This document shows positions 19,091 to 28,603 of a stretch of DNA of 64,000 nucleotides, piece by piece. Origin of the DNA: Winkia neuii subsp. neuii DSM 8576 (GTDB lineage Bacteria; Actinomycetota; Actinomycetes; Actinomycetales; Actinomycetaceae); the NCBI RefSeq assembly GCF_000420405.1, contig NZ_ATUW01000004.1:124001-188000 (forward strand). Reading direction: 5' to 3'. Each line of letters starts with the position of its first letter. Positions within the stretch are counted from its first letter, which is position 1. Position numbers and translations under genes: made by a program. The notes under the pieces were generated by a model. That model ran no database searches and was not told the origin of the DNA. It worked only from the letters and a program-made list of their open reading frames with translations.

Positions 19091-19663
19091 CTACTCTTGC
19101 GTCAGCGCTCGATTAATTGCCTGCTGACACTGCCCGGCCGTATAGCCTTTGCGAGCCAAAAATGCGTTAGTACGCCGTATAACAACCTCGCGTGGGCGCC
19201 CTTTCAGTGTAGCCACCTTTTTCTTAGCTAACTGATCCGCCAACTCCTGGAAGTCTACCTCGGCAACCTCTTCCATCGCTTTCTGGGCTGTAGCAGGGGC
19301 AATCCCCTTCTTCGCTAACTCCCGTCGCAGCGCTCTGCCGGCCAGGGCTCGCTCTGCCGTTTTTGTCCTAACCAACATCTGGGCATACTCCAGATCGTTG
19401 AGCAAGCCAACCTCTTCGAGACGGGCTATTACCTGATCGACAACCTGAGGTATAAACCCGCGATCTTTGAGCTTGGCCCGCACCCTGGCGGTTGGCTGAG
19501 CAGCTTTGTCGAGCATCCGCAAAGTTGCCTCCCGAGCTGCATCCACAGCCTCCTCGAACGGCAACTGGGCATTGCGCAACCGCCGGTCTGCGCGCCGCCT
19601 AGCTGATCGTCCTCGCCGGGAGAACTCATCTTGTACTTCCTCTGGATCGAAGTACGAGACCAC
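19091..19663 (-). CDS. recX: Regulatory protein RecX
   Basis: Modulator of RecA filament assembly. It contains three-helix RecX repeats: EAVDAAREATLRMLDKAAQ, then RAKLKDRGFIPQVVDQVIARLEE-like, then QMLVRTKTAERALAGRALRRELAKKG-like. At 190 residues the length is typical. Its GTG shares the last base of the recA TAG stop, so the two are translationally coupled. A basic N-terminal region (RRGRSARRRADRRLR) precedes the repeats. Confidence 0.92.
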   Translation of the reverse strand: MVSYFDPEEVQDEFSRRGRSARRRADRRLRNAQLPFEEAVDAAREATLRMLDKAAQPTARVRAKLKDRGFIPQVVDQVIARLEEVGLLNDLEYAQMLVRTKTAERALAGRALRRELAKKGIAPATAQKAMEEVAEVDFQELADQLAKKKVATLKGRPREVVIRRTNAFLARKGYTAGQCQQAINRALTQE

Positions 19664-20754
19664 TAAAAGCCTCCGTCCTCAGGATCCTTCTTAGAGTTCT
19701 TCCCCCGTTTTTTTGGAGCCGTCGTGGCTGCTGCGGCAGCCTCGTCCGCGCCATCGTCGACTATGCCTACAGCTACCAGGATCTTGCGTTCTATCTCGTT
19801 GGCTAGTTCAGGATTGTCCTTTAGGAACTGCCGAACGTTCTCGCGACCTTGCCCAAGCTGATCTGAACCATAGGTAAACCAGGAACCGGACTTGCGCACA
19901 ATTCCAGTTTCGACACCCATATCAATGAGCGAGCCCTCGCGAGAAATGCCCTCGCCGTACAAAATGTCGAATTCGGCCTGCTTGAAAGGCGGAGCCATCT
20001 TGTTCTTGACTACCTTGACACGAGTTTTATTCCCGACCGGAGCACCAGCATCTTTCAAAGTCTCAATACGGCGAATATCGAGCCTTACAGAAGAATAAAA
20101 CTTCAGCGCCTTACCCCCCGTAGTAGTTTCAGGTGAGCCGAAGAAGACACCAATCTTCTCGCGTAACTGATTAATAAATATGGCCGTAGTACCAGAAGCC
20201 GACAGAGCGCCGGTCATCTTTCGCAGCGCCTGCGACATGAGTCGAGCCTGCAACCCCACATGCGAATCCCCCATTTCTCCCTCAATTTCAGCTTTGGGAA
20301 CCAGGGCTGCCACTGAGTCAATAACTATAATATCGATGCCCCCAGAGCGGATCAGCATGTCGGCAATTTCAAGTGCCTGCTCGCCAGTATCGGGCTGGGC
20401 TACCAGCAAATCGTCGGTATTTACACCCAGCTTTTTTGCGTATTCGGGATCGAGAGCGTGCTCAGCATCGATAAAAGCTGCGTTTCCCCCGGCCTTTTGC
20501 GCAGAGGCTACCGCATGCAGCGCAACAGTGGTCTTACCAGATGATTCAGGACCGTAGATCTCGACTACCCTTCCCCTAGGCAAACCGCCCACCCCGAGGG
20601 CAATATCTAGCGCCAGCGAACCCGTAGGGATTACTGACACCGCGCGGTGAGTTTGATCCCCAAGACGCATCACGGACCCCTTGCCGAACGCCTTGTCAAT
20701 TTGCGCCAACGCAACATCTAAAGCTTTTGAACGATCTTTTGCCTGGGTAGCCAT
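19663..20754 (-). CDS. recA: Recombinase RecA
   Basis: Homologous-recombination ATPase and co-protease for LexA. Walker A is GPESSGKT (68-75), the RecA signature [14 protein letters not shown] is present, and MAW-type loop residues are conserved. Length 363 with an acidic/alanine-rich C-tail is typical, and no intein is present. The ribosome binding site AAGGAG precedes the ATG. An SOS box lies about 155 bp upstream, just past the terminator of the preceding unit. Confidence 0.99.
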   Translation of the reverse strand: MATQAKDRSKALDVALAQIDKAFGKGSVMRLGDQTHRAVSVIPTGSLALDIALGVGGLPRGRVVEIYGPESSGKTTVALHAVASAQKAGGNAAFIDAEHALDPEYAKKLGVNTDDLLVAQPDTGEQALEIADMLIRSGGIDIIVIDSVAALVPKAEIEGEMGDSHVGLQARLMSQALRKMTGALSASGTTAIFINQLREKIGVFFGSPETTTGGKALKFYSSVRLDIRRIETLKDAGAPVGNKTRVKVVKNKMAPPFKQAEFDILYGEGISREGSLIDMGVETGIVRKSGSWFTYGSDQLGQGRENVRQFLKDNPELANEIERKILVAVGIVDDGADEAAAAATTAPKKRGKNSKKDPEDGGF

Positions 20755-20908
20755 AACCTACTCCTTCTAGTACCTGCAGAACTGGCCTTTGCCGTTCCCC
20801 CTCTCCGGGGTTCTGGTAGCGAGACTATGCCCGGCCACTGACATATGAAGACCCCGCCCACAGCTATCGCCATTACAGGGTGCTTCACCCGCCTGTGGAA
20901 ACAATACT

Positions 20909-20924
20909 CCGAACAAATGTTCGA
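20909..20924. promoter_or_regulatory. LexA (SOS) box upstream of recA
   Basis: CCGAACAAATGTTCGA carries a perfect CGAAC-N4-GTTCG palindrome. It lies about 155 bp before recA, at the edge of the terminator of the clgR-DUF3046 unit. Confidence 0.88.
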
Positions 20925-20954
20925 AATAAAATTGGCGCGCCGAAGCACGCCAAT
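20925..20954 (-). terminator. Terminator of the clgR-DUF3046 unit
   Basis: On the minus strand, a 10-bp stem (ATTGGCGTGC/GCGCGCCAAT, one G-U pair) is capped by a TTCG tetraloop and followed by TTTTATTTC. This separates DUF3046 from the SOS-controlled recA promoter. Confidence 0.85.
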
Positions 20955-20956
20955 CT

Positions 20957-21178
20957 CTATTTCTTTTTTCTATCTGACATGTGGAGCCACTTCAGCTCCG
21001 CAGGGCGAGCAGTGGCGTCTATGAGCGCCTCCCAGACCTGCTGCGGCTCCACTCCAGAGCCGATAGCCTCCTGAGCACACTTATACCAAGGCTCCAGCAC
21101 CAGGTCAGAAGCAAGCGAGCGCCCGTAGGCCGAGCCAAAAACTTCCTCTAAATTCTTCCAGAACTGCGAATGCTTCAT
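20957..21178 (-). CDS. DUF3046 protein
   Basis: A 73-residue actinobacterial protein of unknown function, almost always found just upstream of recA. The family signature is clear: [15 protein letters not shown], then AYGRSLASDLVL, then GVEPQQVWEALID and the ending ELKWLH. The ATG at 21178 overlaps the clgR stop by one base; a GTG one codon earlier is also possible. It ends at a strong TTCG-loop terminator. Confidence 0.92.
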   Translation of the reverse strand: MKHSQFWKNLEEVFGSAYGRSLASDLVLEPWYKCAQEAIGSGVEPQQVWEALIDATARPAELKWLHMSDRKKK

Positions 21179-21546
21179 CACACGTGAAGCGACATTGGCA
21201 TGGCCGGTAAGCCCACGCCCTCGGCAAGAGCGAACCTGTCGGCAACCTCACGCAGCAAGGTAGCCATAGGCAGCTCGAGCGCCTGGCAGATAGCCTCCAA
21301 AAGCTCAGAAGAGGCCTCCTTTTGCCCGCGCTCAACTTCAGAGAGGTACCCCAGAGAAACCTGCGCCTGAGCCGAAACCTCGCGTAGAGTACGACCCTGC
21401 GACTGACGGATCATGCGAAGCACATCGCCGACCTCGTGCCGTAGCAACGGAACTGAGACACGACCGATCGATGCTCCACGAGCTGGGTTGACAGTCGACT
21501 TGATTTCCGTGTTAGTAAGTTTCTTCGTCACGTTAATTGTCAACAC
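21178..21546 (-). CDS. clgR: ClgR-like helix-turn-helix transcriptional regulator
   Basis: XRE-type HTH protein of 122 residues. The HTH covers about 52-75 ([23 protein letters not shown]), preceded by [13 protein letters not shown]. This is the pattern of ClgR, activator of clpP and other protease/chaperone genes in actinobacteria, and it lies in the typical pgsA-clgR-DUF3046-recA order. The first 30 residues are not typical of the family, so the true start may lie nearer residue 30. No typical ClgR-box search was done. Confidence 0.85.
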   Translation of the reverse strand: MLTINVTKKLTNTEIKSTVNPARGASIGRVSVPLLRHEVGDVLRMIRQSQGRTLREVSAQAQVSLGYLSEVERGQKEASSELLEAICQALELPMATLLREVADRFALAEGVGLPAMPMSLHV

Positions 21547-21640
21547 TCCATTCCTCTAATTCATTCCCGGCTAGCGCACATTACCTACGTGATTTACGCC
21601 ATAGCGACTAACCGTGGTTAGGATCTTCTTCCGTTTTCTA

Positions 21641-22294
21641 CTACGAATTATTACTCGAGTTCCTGGGATCGGCCTGAACGTCCGCTTTGACACTACTACG
21701 AGCATCGAGGAAGTAAATAAACCCCGAAAGCCCAGTTATAACAAACGTGGCAACCAGCAGAACCTGGATCACGTAGCTCATTGCTGTAAACGCCCCGCCC
21801 TCGAAAAAAACATGTATGAGCATCAAGAAAATGAGCAGCAGCTGAGTAACAGTTTTAGCCTTGCCCCACCGATTTGCAGGGATCACCACGCCCTTCTTCA
21901 ACGCTTGCATACGCAAAAGCGTCACTGCAAGCTCGCGGCCTATAATCATGGCTAAAAACCACCAGTAGTACTTCACTGGCAGCTGCCCCACAACAGACAA
22001 CATGATGAAGGCCCCAATCACCAGAGCCTTGTCGGCGATGGGGTCGGCAATTTTTCCGAAGTTAGTGACAATCTGCAACCGCCTAGCCAACATCCCATCT
22101 AGATGATCGGTGGCTGCAGCGACACAAAACACCACAGTTGCCCAAGCGCGGGCAGCGAGCGAGTCCTGCACCAGCATCAATACAATGAACACCGGGACCA
22201 AAATCAGCCGAACAATAGTCAGCACATTGGCAACGTTCAGATTAGAGAAGGATTTCCCCTTTGGTTCCGCTTGTTCACTCACTATTTCGCCCAT
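21641..22294 (-). CDS. pgsA: CDP-diacylglycerol-glycerol-3-phosphate 3-phosphatidyltransferase
   Basis: Membrane enzyme making phosphatidylglycerol-phosphate. The CDP-alcohol phosphotransferase motif is complete: D63, D66, G67, A70, R71, G80, D84, D88 (in DHLDGMLARR to GKIADPIADKA). About five membrane helices fit the family. The 217-residue length is normal. Other CDP-alcohol transferases cannot be excluded by motif alone, but its position between ftsK and clgR is that of pgsA. Confidence 0.93.
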   Translation of the reverse strand: MGEIVSEQAEPKGKSFSNLNVANVLTIVRLILVPVFIVLMLVQDSLAARAWATVVFCVAAATDHLDGMLARRLQIVTNFGKIADPIADKALVIGAFIMLSVVGQLPVKYYWWFLAMIIGRELAVTLLRMQALKKGVVIPANRWGKAKTVTQLLLIFLMLIHVFFEGGAFTAMSYVIQVLLVATFVITGLSGFIYFLDARSSVKADVQADPRNSSNNS

Positions 22295-22333
22295 CTGCTA
22301 AATTGCCGTACCTCAGAGTATTTTACACTCGCT

Positions 22334-24907
22334 TCAGCGTCCCGTCAGTTCCCACGCATCCTCGCTATCTTTATCCACTACGGGAAGATCAGGATATTGC
22401 TCTTCCAAAGGTCGCATATCCGGGCCAGAAGCGGGAGCCTCAGCCTGATCACTGCCTTTATCTTCAGGAACGGGTTCGCCCTTAATTATGGCGAGCGCGC
22501 GCGGCAATTCCTCGGGTGCAATGAGAACGTCGCGGGCCTTGGACCCCTGGCTCGGTCCTACGATTTCGCGAGACTCAAGTAAGTCCATAAGCCTACCGGC
22601 TCGCGCAAATCCAACCCTGAGCTTGCGCTGCAACATCGAGGTTGATCCCAGTTGCGTAGACACCACCAGTTCGGCTGCCTGCAGCAACACATCCAAATCG
22701 TCGCCAATATCGTCGTCAATAACCCGCTTCGTGGGTTCTGCCGGGATTACGTCCTCGCGGTAGCTGGTCTCGCGCTGGGACTTCACGTGAGCGACTACTT
22801 TGTGGATTTCGCTTTCGTTTACCCAAGCGCCCTGTACGCGCAAAGGTTTCGAAGACCCCATCGGCAAATAGAGCGCATCACCCTGGCCAATCAACTTTTC
22901 GGCACCCGACTGGTCCAAGATAACCCTGGAATCAGCCAGCGAGGATGTCGCAAACGCCAACCGGGAGGGAATATTCGACTTGATCAACCCGGTCACCACA
23001 TCCACGGAAGGACGTTGAGTAGCGAGCACCAGGTGAATACCTGCTGCACGCGCCAGCTGTGAGATGCGCTGAATCGAAGCTTCCACATCGCGTGGGGAAA
23101 CCATCATCAAGTCCGCCAACTCGTCTACCACCACCAACAAATATGGGTACGGCTCCAACTTGCGCTTCGAATCCGGCGGCAACTGAATAGTGCCCGCCTC
23201 AATAGCCGCATTGAAGTCATCTATATGTTTAAATCCGAAGCGCGCCAGATCGTCGTAGCGGGCATCCATCTCTTTAACCACCCACTCCAAAGCCTCGGCT
23301 GCCTTCTTAGGATCGGTGATTATTGGCGTTATCAGATGGGGAATGCCCTCGTAAATAGACAGCTCTACCCGCTTCGGATCCACCAAAATCATGCGTACCT
23401 GGGCAGGCGTAGACCGCATCATAATCGAGGTAATCATCGAGTTCACGAACGAAGACTTACCGGAGCCGGTAGCACCAGCCACCAGTAAGTGCGGAGTCTT
23501 CGCGATATTAGTAACCACGAATCCGCCCTCGATATCTTTCCCAAGACCCACCACAAGTGGATGTTTATTCTTCTTCGCAACCTCAGAGCGCAATACGTCG
23601 CCCAAAACGACCGTTTCGCGATCGCTGTTAGGAATCTCGACGCCAATGGCCTGTTTGCCTGGGATCGGGCTCAAAATACGCACATCGGCGCTGGCTACTG
23701 CATAAGCAATGTTCTTCTCGAGATTGGTAATCTTATCTACCTTCACTCCCGAGCCGAGATGGACTTCGTAGCGGGTTACAGTAGGCCCACGCGAAAACCC
23801 TGTAACCTTCGCGTCAACTTTGAATTCGTCGAGTACCCCTTGCAATTGCGCCACTATTTTGTCGTTTGCGCTAGAGCGCAACTTTTGTGGGGCACCCCGC
23901 ACTAGCAGCGATTCGTCGGGCAAATCGTAGGGATATTGTTCAGCATTTGCCCGGAAGTTAATTTCGTCCGAGGTATCTTCCTCGCCAGGCGCCGCTTTCT
24001 CTTGCCTCTGTTGCGAATCTTGCGGTGCGGGAGTTGAAGGAGCCGAGTGGTCCGCCTCTGCTTCGGCAGCCACTACCTGGTTGCCCTCGGTAGAAGTCAT
24101 CACTCGCGTCGGCTGGTCGGGGCCAGAGCGAGCTTCCTGGTTTGGCTCTGCAGAAAATGCGGGCACAATCGGCACTGGCTCCGAAATGACTCGCGTAGGT
24201 TCGGCCGGCGTGTCCGAATGCACCGGGGTGCGGAAGGCCTCATCGCCATCGTAAGAATCGAGTTCGCTGCCGGAGGAAGCACTAGAGCGGGCGAAACGCG
24301 AAGACTTCTTCGGTTTATCTTCCCTGGGGATACGGCTCTTCCGCCAAGAGACATACTTCTGGTTGGCCGCTCCCGCCCAAGCCTTCACGGTTCCGAAAGC
24401 ACTGGCCAACGGCGTTTCAGTGATAACCAAAACCGAATATGCAAAAATCAGAACGAGCAGTAGTGCCGCCCCCACGCGAGTAAACAAGATTGACAGCGGG
24501 TGGCCCAAGAACCAGCCGATTACGCCTCCAGCTCGCTCAAGACCGGCAAACCCATTTTGCATCGAGGGCGCTCCCCGCCCCACGTGCACGATTCCGGTGG
24601 CTGCGACAGTAGCCCCAACGGAACCCACAATAACGTGCGCCTTGGCCCCCACCGGGCCCTGGTTACGGAAGATACCCAAAGCCACCCAAATGGCACCCAA
24701 AGGTAAAACCACTGAGAAAACACCAACAGCACCGGCCGCTAGGTGGTGAATCACGTCCCCGGCCAATCCAGAAAGCGCGAACCATTCGCGCAATGCAATA
24801 ACGACAGCTAGCCCAATTATTGCAAAGGCAAGGCCGTCCCGGGCCAACGAGGGCGTATATTCCTTGGGGGGCGTCGGTGCTTTTGATGATTTTTTGCGTG
24901 TAACCAT
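22334..24907 (-). CDS. ftsK: DNA translocase FtsK/SpoIIIE
   Basis: Septum-located, ATP-driven DNA pump that clears and resolves the chromosome terminus. It has four hydrophobic segments in the first ~185 residues, a Pro/Glu/Ala-rich linker to ~330, then the motor with Walker A GATGSGKSS at about 474 and Walker B LLVVVDELADLMM. A C-terminal gamma winged-helix domain (LDVLLQAAELVV to LMDLLESREIVGPSQGSKAR) would read the KOPS/SRS signals. At 857 residues it is of usual actinobacterial size. The gene lies 60 nt after the PfkB gene. Confidence 0.95.
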   Translation of the reverse strand: MVTRKKSSKAPTPPKEYTPSLARDGLAFAIIGLAVVIALREWFALSGLAGDVIHHLAAGAVGVFSVVLPLGAIWVALGIFRNQGPVGAKAHVIVGSVGATVAATGIVHVGRGAPSMQNGFAGLERAGGVIGWFLGHPLSILFTRVGAALLLVLIFAYSVLVITETPLASAFGTVKAWAGAANQKYVSWRKSRIPREDKPKKSSRFARSSASSGSELDSYDGDEAFRTPVHSDTPAEPTRVISEPVPIVPAFSAEPNQEARSGPDQPTRVMTSTEGNQVVAAEAEADHSAPSTPAPQDSQQRQEKAAPGEEDTSDEINFRANAEQYPYDLPDESLLVRGAPQKLRSSANDKIVAQLQGVLDEFKVDAKVTGFSRGPTVTRYEVHLGSGVKVDKITNLEKNIAYAVASADVRILSPIPGKQAIGVEIPNSDRETVVLGDVLRSEVAKKNKHPLVVGLGKDIEGGFVVTNIAKTPHLLVAGATGSGKSSFVNSMITSIMMRSTPAQVRMILVDPKRVELSIYEGIPHLITPIITDPKKAAEALEWVVKEMDARYDDLARFGFKHIDDFNAAIEAGTIQLPPDSKRKLEPYPYLLVVVDELADLMMVSPRDVEASIQRISQLARAAGIHLVLATQRPSVDVVTGLIKSNIPSRLAFATSSLADSRVILDQSGAEKLIGQGDALYLPMGSSKPLRVQGAWVNESEIHKVVAHVKSQRETSYREDVIPAEPTKRVIDDDIGDDLDVLLQAAELVVSTQLGSTSMLQRKLRVGFARAGRLMDLLESREIVGPSQGSKARDVLIAPEELPRALAIIKGEPVPEDKGSDQAEAPASGPDMRPLEEQYPDLPVVDKDSEDAWELTGR

Positions 24908-24967
24908 AGCGCTTCTCAGGGTACCTACTTATGTGTTGGCCCCCAGGCCCCCACGCCGCAAGCAATG

Positions 24968-25903
24968 CTATGTGAGCGAAGACTGGCGCATCAGTTCTTC
25001 TACAGCCTCACTATCGGGAAGATTGCGGCCCCCGGGCCGACCCACCATTATTGCTCCCGCAGCATTCGCACGCCTGGCAGCAGTGATCGGATCGAAACCG
25101 CGCAGCAAAGAAGCACAAAGTACGCCTGTGTGGGCATCCCCTACTGCGGCGGTATCACGCACCTTCGAGGGAAAAGCCGGTACCTCGACTGGATTCGAGG
25201 ACGGCCCCACAGTAACCCAGCAGCCCCGGGAAGATTCCCGGCGCACAATTACCGCACTCGGTTTCATTACCTGCTCAAGTGCCTCGTGCAATGTCTCGCG
25301 CCCCAACACGTTCCTGAGCAAATCGGTCTCGCGCCTATTCATTGTGAGCAAGTCGATGTTAGGCAGGATTCTGGCCAGCCACTCCGGATCCACCTCTTTT
25401 ATCTGCGGCCCCAACGCCAAAGTCAAGCTAACTCCGTCGGTGAGCTCAGGCAGCCACCCCTCGAGGGCACTCTGGTAAGCCGGCGAAACCAGATCCGAAG
25501 CAGAAATGTAGACCATATCGCCTGCACTTACTTGAATGCGCCGCAAGAATCCGAGTTCTTGCTCTGCCTCGACGCCGGGGGCTACTACCGACGAAATGTA
25601 CCCGTCGGCCTCTACTAAAACCAGCTTCATGCCGATATCGCCTACCACGTCGGAGGAAATCACGCGTATTCCCTCGCGTCCCAATTCCTCAGCAACCATG
25701 GTCGAGTTAGGCCCGGTCCCCATACAGGCGGCAGACCAGACCTCGACGCCTTGACGGCGGGCAGCAACCATGACTGGGAAAGCGCCCCCGACCCCTACGG
25801 AGGACATCGTGGCTGTTACTTCCCCACCTCGATCAGGAAAATGCGGCACGTGCATCGGCATTGTTAAAATTACCGACGCAACCGCGACCAGAGAACCAGC
25901 CAT
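24968..25903 (-). CDS. PfkB family carbohydrate kinase
   Basis: Ribokinase-like sugar/nucleoside kinase of 311 residues. The family pattern G-G-A-F near residues 36-40 (VGVGGAFPVMVAARRQG) and the C-terminal signature VGDAHTGVLCASL at about 253 are visible. The Asp of GDA is the catalytic base; the usual TGAGD is altered to AAVGD. The substrate cannot be inferred. It lies 3 nt after rnj ends and before ftsK, in one minus-strand run. Confidence 0.85.
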   Translation of the reverse strand: MAGSLVAVASVILTMPMHVPHFPDRGGEVTATMSSVGVGGAFPVMVAARRQGVEVWSAACMGTGPNSTMVAEELGREGIRVISSDVVGDIGMKLVLVEADGYISSVVAPGVEAEQELGFLRRIQVSAGDMVYISASDLVSPAYQSALEGWLPELTDGVSLTLALGPQIKEVDPEWLARILPNIDLLTMNRRETDLLRNVLGRETLHEALEQVMKPSAVIVRRESSRGCWVTVGPSSNPVEVPAFPSKVRDTAAVGDAHTGVLCASLLRGFDPITAARRANAAGAIMVGRPGGRNLPDSEAVEELMRQSSLT

Positions 25904-25906
25904 GAA

Positions 25907-27598
25907 CTAACCCTCTATAACTACTGGAACGATCATCGGACGGCGCCGCAGCCGGCGCGAAACCCAACGCCCCAGTGCTCGCCGCATTGCCTGCTGCAGC
26001 GAATAGGCATCGACATGCCCGGGTGCAGCAGCCTTCGCAAGAGCCTCGGCCACGTCGGGAAGCACCTCACGAAATACCGCATCGTCCTCGGCCATACCGC
26101 GCGCAGTAATGTGCGGGCCTGCGAGAACCTGCCCCATCTCGAGATCCACTACAGCAAAAACAGTGACAAAGCCTTCCTCGCCGAGCACTAGCCGGTCGTG
26201 GAGTTCGCTCTCGGATATTTCGCCAATAGAACCGCCATCTACATATACGTAGTCGCAGGGCACAGCCCCAACTACAGTGGCGCGCCCGTCGGCCAAGTCG
26301 ACAACAACCCCATCTTCTGCAAGGGCAATATGGGAGGCCGGCACCCCGGTCTGCACCGCCAGGCGCCCGTTGGCGACCAGGTGTCTAATCTCGCCGTGAA
26401 TAGGCATCACGTTTGCGGGCTTCACAATGTTGTAACAATAAAGCAGCTCCCCGGCGGCGGCATGGCCAGAAACGTGTACCTTGGCATTGCCCTTGTGGAC
26501 CACCTTGGTGCCCAGCCGCATAAGTGCATTGATAACCCTGTACACCGAGTTCTCGTTGCCCGGAATAAGCGAAGACGCCAGAATAACCGTGTCCTCGGGA
26601 CCAACCGAGATGAACTTGTGGGTACCGTTGGCAATCCGGGCGAGAGCCGCCATAGGTTCGCCCTGCGAGCCCGTAGCCATGTACACGCGCTGCCTGGGCG
26701 GAAGATTCTCGATCTCGCGAGACGAAACTATTACGCCCTCGGGCGCGGTCAAATAGCCAAGCTCCATGGCAATGCGCATGTTGCGCTCCATAGACCTGCC
26801 CACGAACGCCACCTTGCGGCCATGCTCGGCAGCAGCGTCGAGTACCTGCTGGACCCTATGCACATGGGAGGAAAAGGAAGCCACAATCAGCTGCCCTTGT
26901 GCCTTCCCAAAAACCGCGCTGATAACCGGACCAATCTCGCGCTCGTGCATCACAAACCCGGGCACTTCCGCATTGGTGGAATCCACGAGGAACAGGTCGA
27001 CGCCCTCTTCGCCAAAACGGGCAAAAGAGCGTAAATCGGTAATCCGGCGGTCTAGCGGCAACTGATCCATTTTGAAATCACCGGTAATAAGAGCGTTGCC
27101 AGCCCTCGTACGGATCATCACAGCAAGCGCATCAGGAATCGAATGGTTCACGGCTACGAACTCGCATTCGAAACCTTTCAGCTGTACCGAATCTCCCTCG
27201 GCAACTACATTCAAGTCACAGTCGCGCAACCTATGTTCGGCTAATTTGGGCTCCAAGAACGCCAGTGTCAACCGAGACCCATAAATTGGGATGTCCCGAC
27301 GCAAACGCAACAGGTACGGAACCGCTCCTATGTGGTCCTCGTGCCCATGGGTGAGGACGAGTCCCACAACGTCGTCAATGCGAGAAGCAATAGCCGAAAA
27401 GTCAGGCAGGATCAGATCTACCCCAGGCTGGATCTCTTCGGGAAACAGCACGCCACAGTCGACAATAAGCAGTTTTCCGTTGATCTCGAAAACGGTCATG
27501 TTTCGTCCGACCTCACCTAGGCCGCCGAGCGGAGTCACCCGCAGGGTGTTCTTCGCCAGCTTTGGTGGGGTGGGTAAGTCAGGGTAAAGAGAGTTCAC
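25907..27598 (-). CDS. rnj: Ribonuclease J
   Basis: Metallo-beta-lactamase/beta-CASP RNase with 5'-3' exonuclease and endonuclease activity, in place of much of the RNase E role. The zinc motif HGHEDHIGA is at 84-92, followed by GDFKMDQLP, the beta-CASP block (SSHVHRVQQVLDAA), HVSGHAAAGEL and MPIHGEIRHL. Length 563 is normal, with a basic C-terminus. It follows dapA by about 60 nt, a conserved actinobacterial pairing. Confidence 0.96.
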   Translation of the reverse strand: MNSLYPDLPTPPKLAKNTLRVTPLGGLGEVGRNMTVFEINGKLLIVDCGVLFPEEIQPGVDLILPDFSAIASRIDDVVGLVLTHGHEDHIGAVPYLLRLRRDIPIYGSRLTLAFLEPKLAEHRLRDCDLNVVAEGDSVQLKGFECEFVAVNHSIPDALAVMIRTRAGNALITGDFKMDQLPLDRRITDLRSFARFGEEGVDLFLVDSTNAEVPGFVMHEREIGPVISAVFGKAQGQLIVASFSSHVHRVQQVLDAAAEHGRKVAFVGRSMERNMRIAMELGYLTAPEGVIVSSREIENLPPRQRVYMATGSQGEPMAALARIANGTHKFISVGPEDTVILASSLIPGNENSVYRVINALMRLGTKVVHKGNAKVHVSGHAAAGELLYCYNIVKPANVMPIHGEIRHLVANGRLAVQTGVPASHIALAEDGVVVDLADGRATVVGAVPCDYVYVDGGSIGEISESELHDRLVLGEEGFVTVFAVVDLEMGQVLAGPHITARGMAEDDAVFREVLPDVAEALAKAAAPGHVDAYSLQQAMRRALGRWVSRRLRRRPMIVPVVIEG

Positions 27599-27661
27599 GT
27601 TCTTATTGTGTCATCTAAATTGGAAAAGACTCACTTTTTGGTGCGAGCAGTACTGGAAAAA

Positions 27662-28549
27662 TTAACATAATCCCAGTTCGGACATTATTTCTTGCAACTT
27701 TCGCACTTTTTCCTGCGGCTCAGGCACCAGGGGCAAGCGAACGGTGGGCTGGTCCAAAATCCCCGCCAGCACCAGCGCGTGCTTTGCCATTACGGCCCCC
27801 TGTCCGCCCCCCATGATTGCTTTCACTAGAGGTCGCAACACCGAGGTGAGGTGCCTGCCCAGAGCTAAGTCTCCACTTTGCACTGCCTGGATCATTTTTC
27901 GGTAGTAGGCAGCCCCGACGTGAGAAACTACCGAAATCACGCCTGTCGCCCCGTGAGTCAAGAAGGCAAAATTTAGTCCGTCGTCGCCACTGTAGTAGTC
28001 GAGGCCGGTGCGCTCCATGCGTTCAGCAGCCCGTTCCACGTTGCCAGTGGCATCTTTGAGGGCGACAATTTGGTCTACTTTGGCGAGCGCATCGATAGTC
28101 TCGTCGGCGAATGCCAGTCCAGTCCTACCGGGAATGTCATAGAGCATAATAGGCAAATCGGTGGCCTTCACTACCTCGAGACAGTGCCGGTATAGCCCCT
28201 CTTGAGAAGGCCTGTTGTAGTAGGGGGCAGATACCAGCAGACCATCTGCCCCGGCTTCCTGCGCTCCCTCCGCCATGCGGGCTGCGTGTGCCGTATCGTT
28301 TGAGCAAGCCCCAGCGAAAACTATCGCTCTCTTGCCCACAGCAGCCTTCACGGTGCGTATGAGCTCGGCTTTTTCGGGCTGGTGGGTAGTTGGCGATTCC
28401 CCGGTAGTGCCAGATACTAAGACCGCGTCACAGCCGTCGTCTACTACCTTCTTGGCGAGCTTTGCCGCTTGCCGGTAGTCAACTGTTCCGTCTGAGTGAA
28501 ACGGGGTAACCATCGCCGTCGCTAAAGTGCCAAAGGTAGGTAGTGTCAT
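27662..28549 (-). CDS. dapA: 4-hydroxy-tetrahydrodipicolinate synthase
   Basis: First committed step of lysine/meso-diaminopimelate synthesis, condensing pyruvate with aspartate semialdehyde. The Schiff-base Lys165 is in IVALKDATGN, the catalytic Tyr137 in MLYDIPGRTG, and the GTTGESPT loop is at 48-55. Length 295 is typical. DapB is encoded two genes upstream, so the pathway is partly clustered, with a GNAT gene between the two. Confidence 0.96.
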   Translation of the reverse strand: MTLPTFGTLATAMVTPFHSDGTVDYRQAAKLAKKVVDDGCDAVLVSGTTGESPTTHQPEKAELIRTVKAAVGKRAIVFAGACSNDTAHAARMAEGAQEAGADGLLVSAPYYNRPSQEGLYRHCLEVVKATDLPIMLYDIPGRTGLAFADETIDALAKVDQIVALKDATGNVERAAERMERTGLDYYSGDDGLNFAFLTHGATGVISVVSHVGAAYYRKMIQAVQSGDLALGRHLTSVLRPLVKAIMGGGQGAVMAKHALVLAGILDQPTVRLPLVPEPQEKVRKLQEIMSELGLC

Positions 28550-28603
28550 AACCTGAACTTTAGGCCGTTTTTACACTGCCGGCTCGTCGTCCCAACATTC
28601 GGT

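Noticed and set aside
22103-22582. Plus-strand open frame between pgsA and ftsK
   Set aside because: It spans the ends of two real minus-strand genes and has no protein features.
26198-27034. Long plus-strand open frame opposite rnj
   Set aside because: Antisense to a well-supported RNase J gene, with no homology or start signal of its own.
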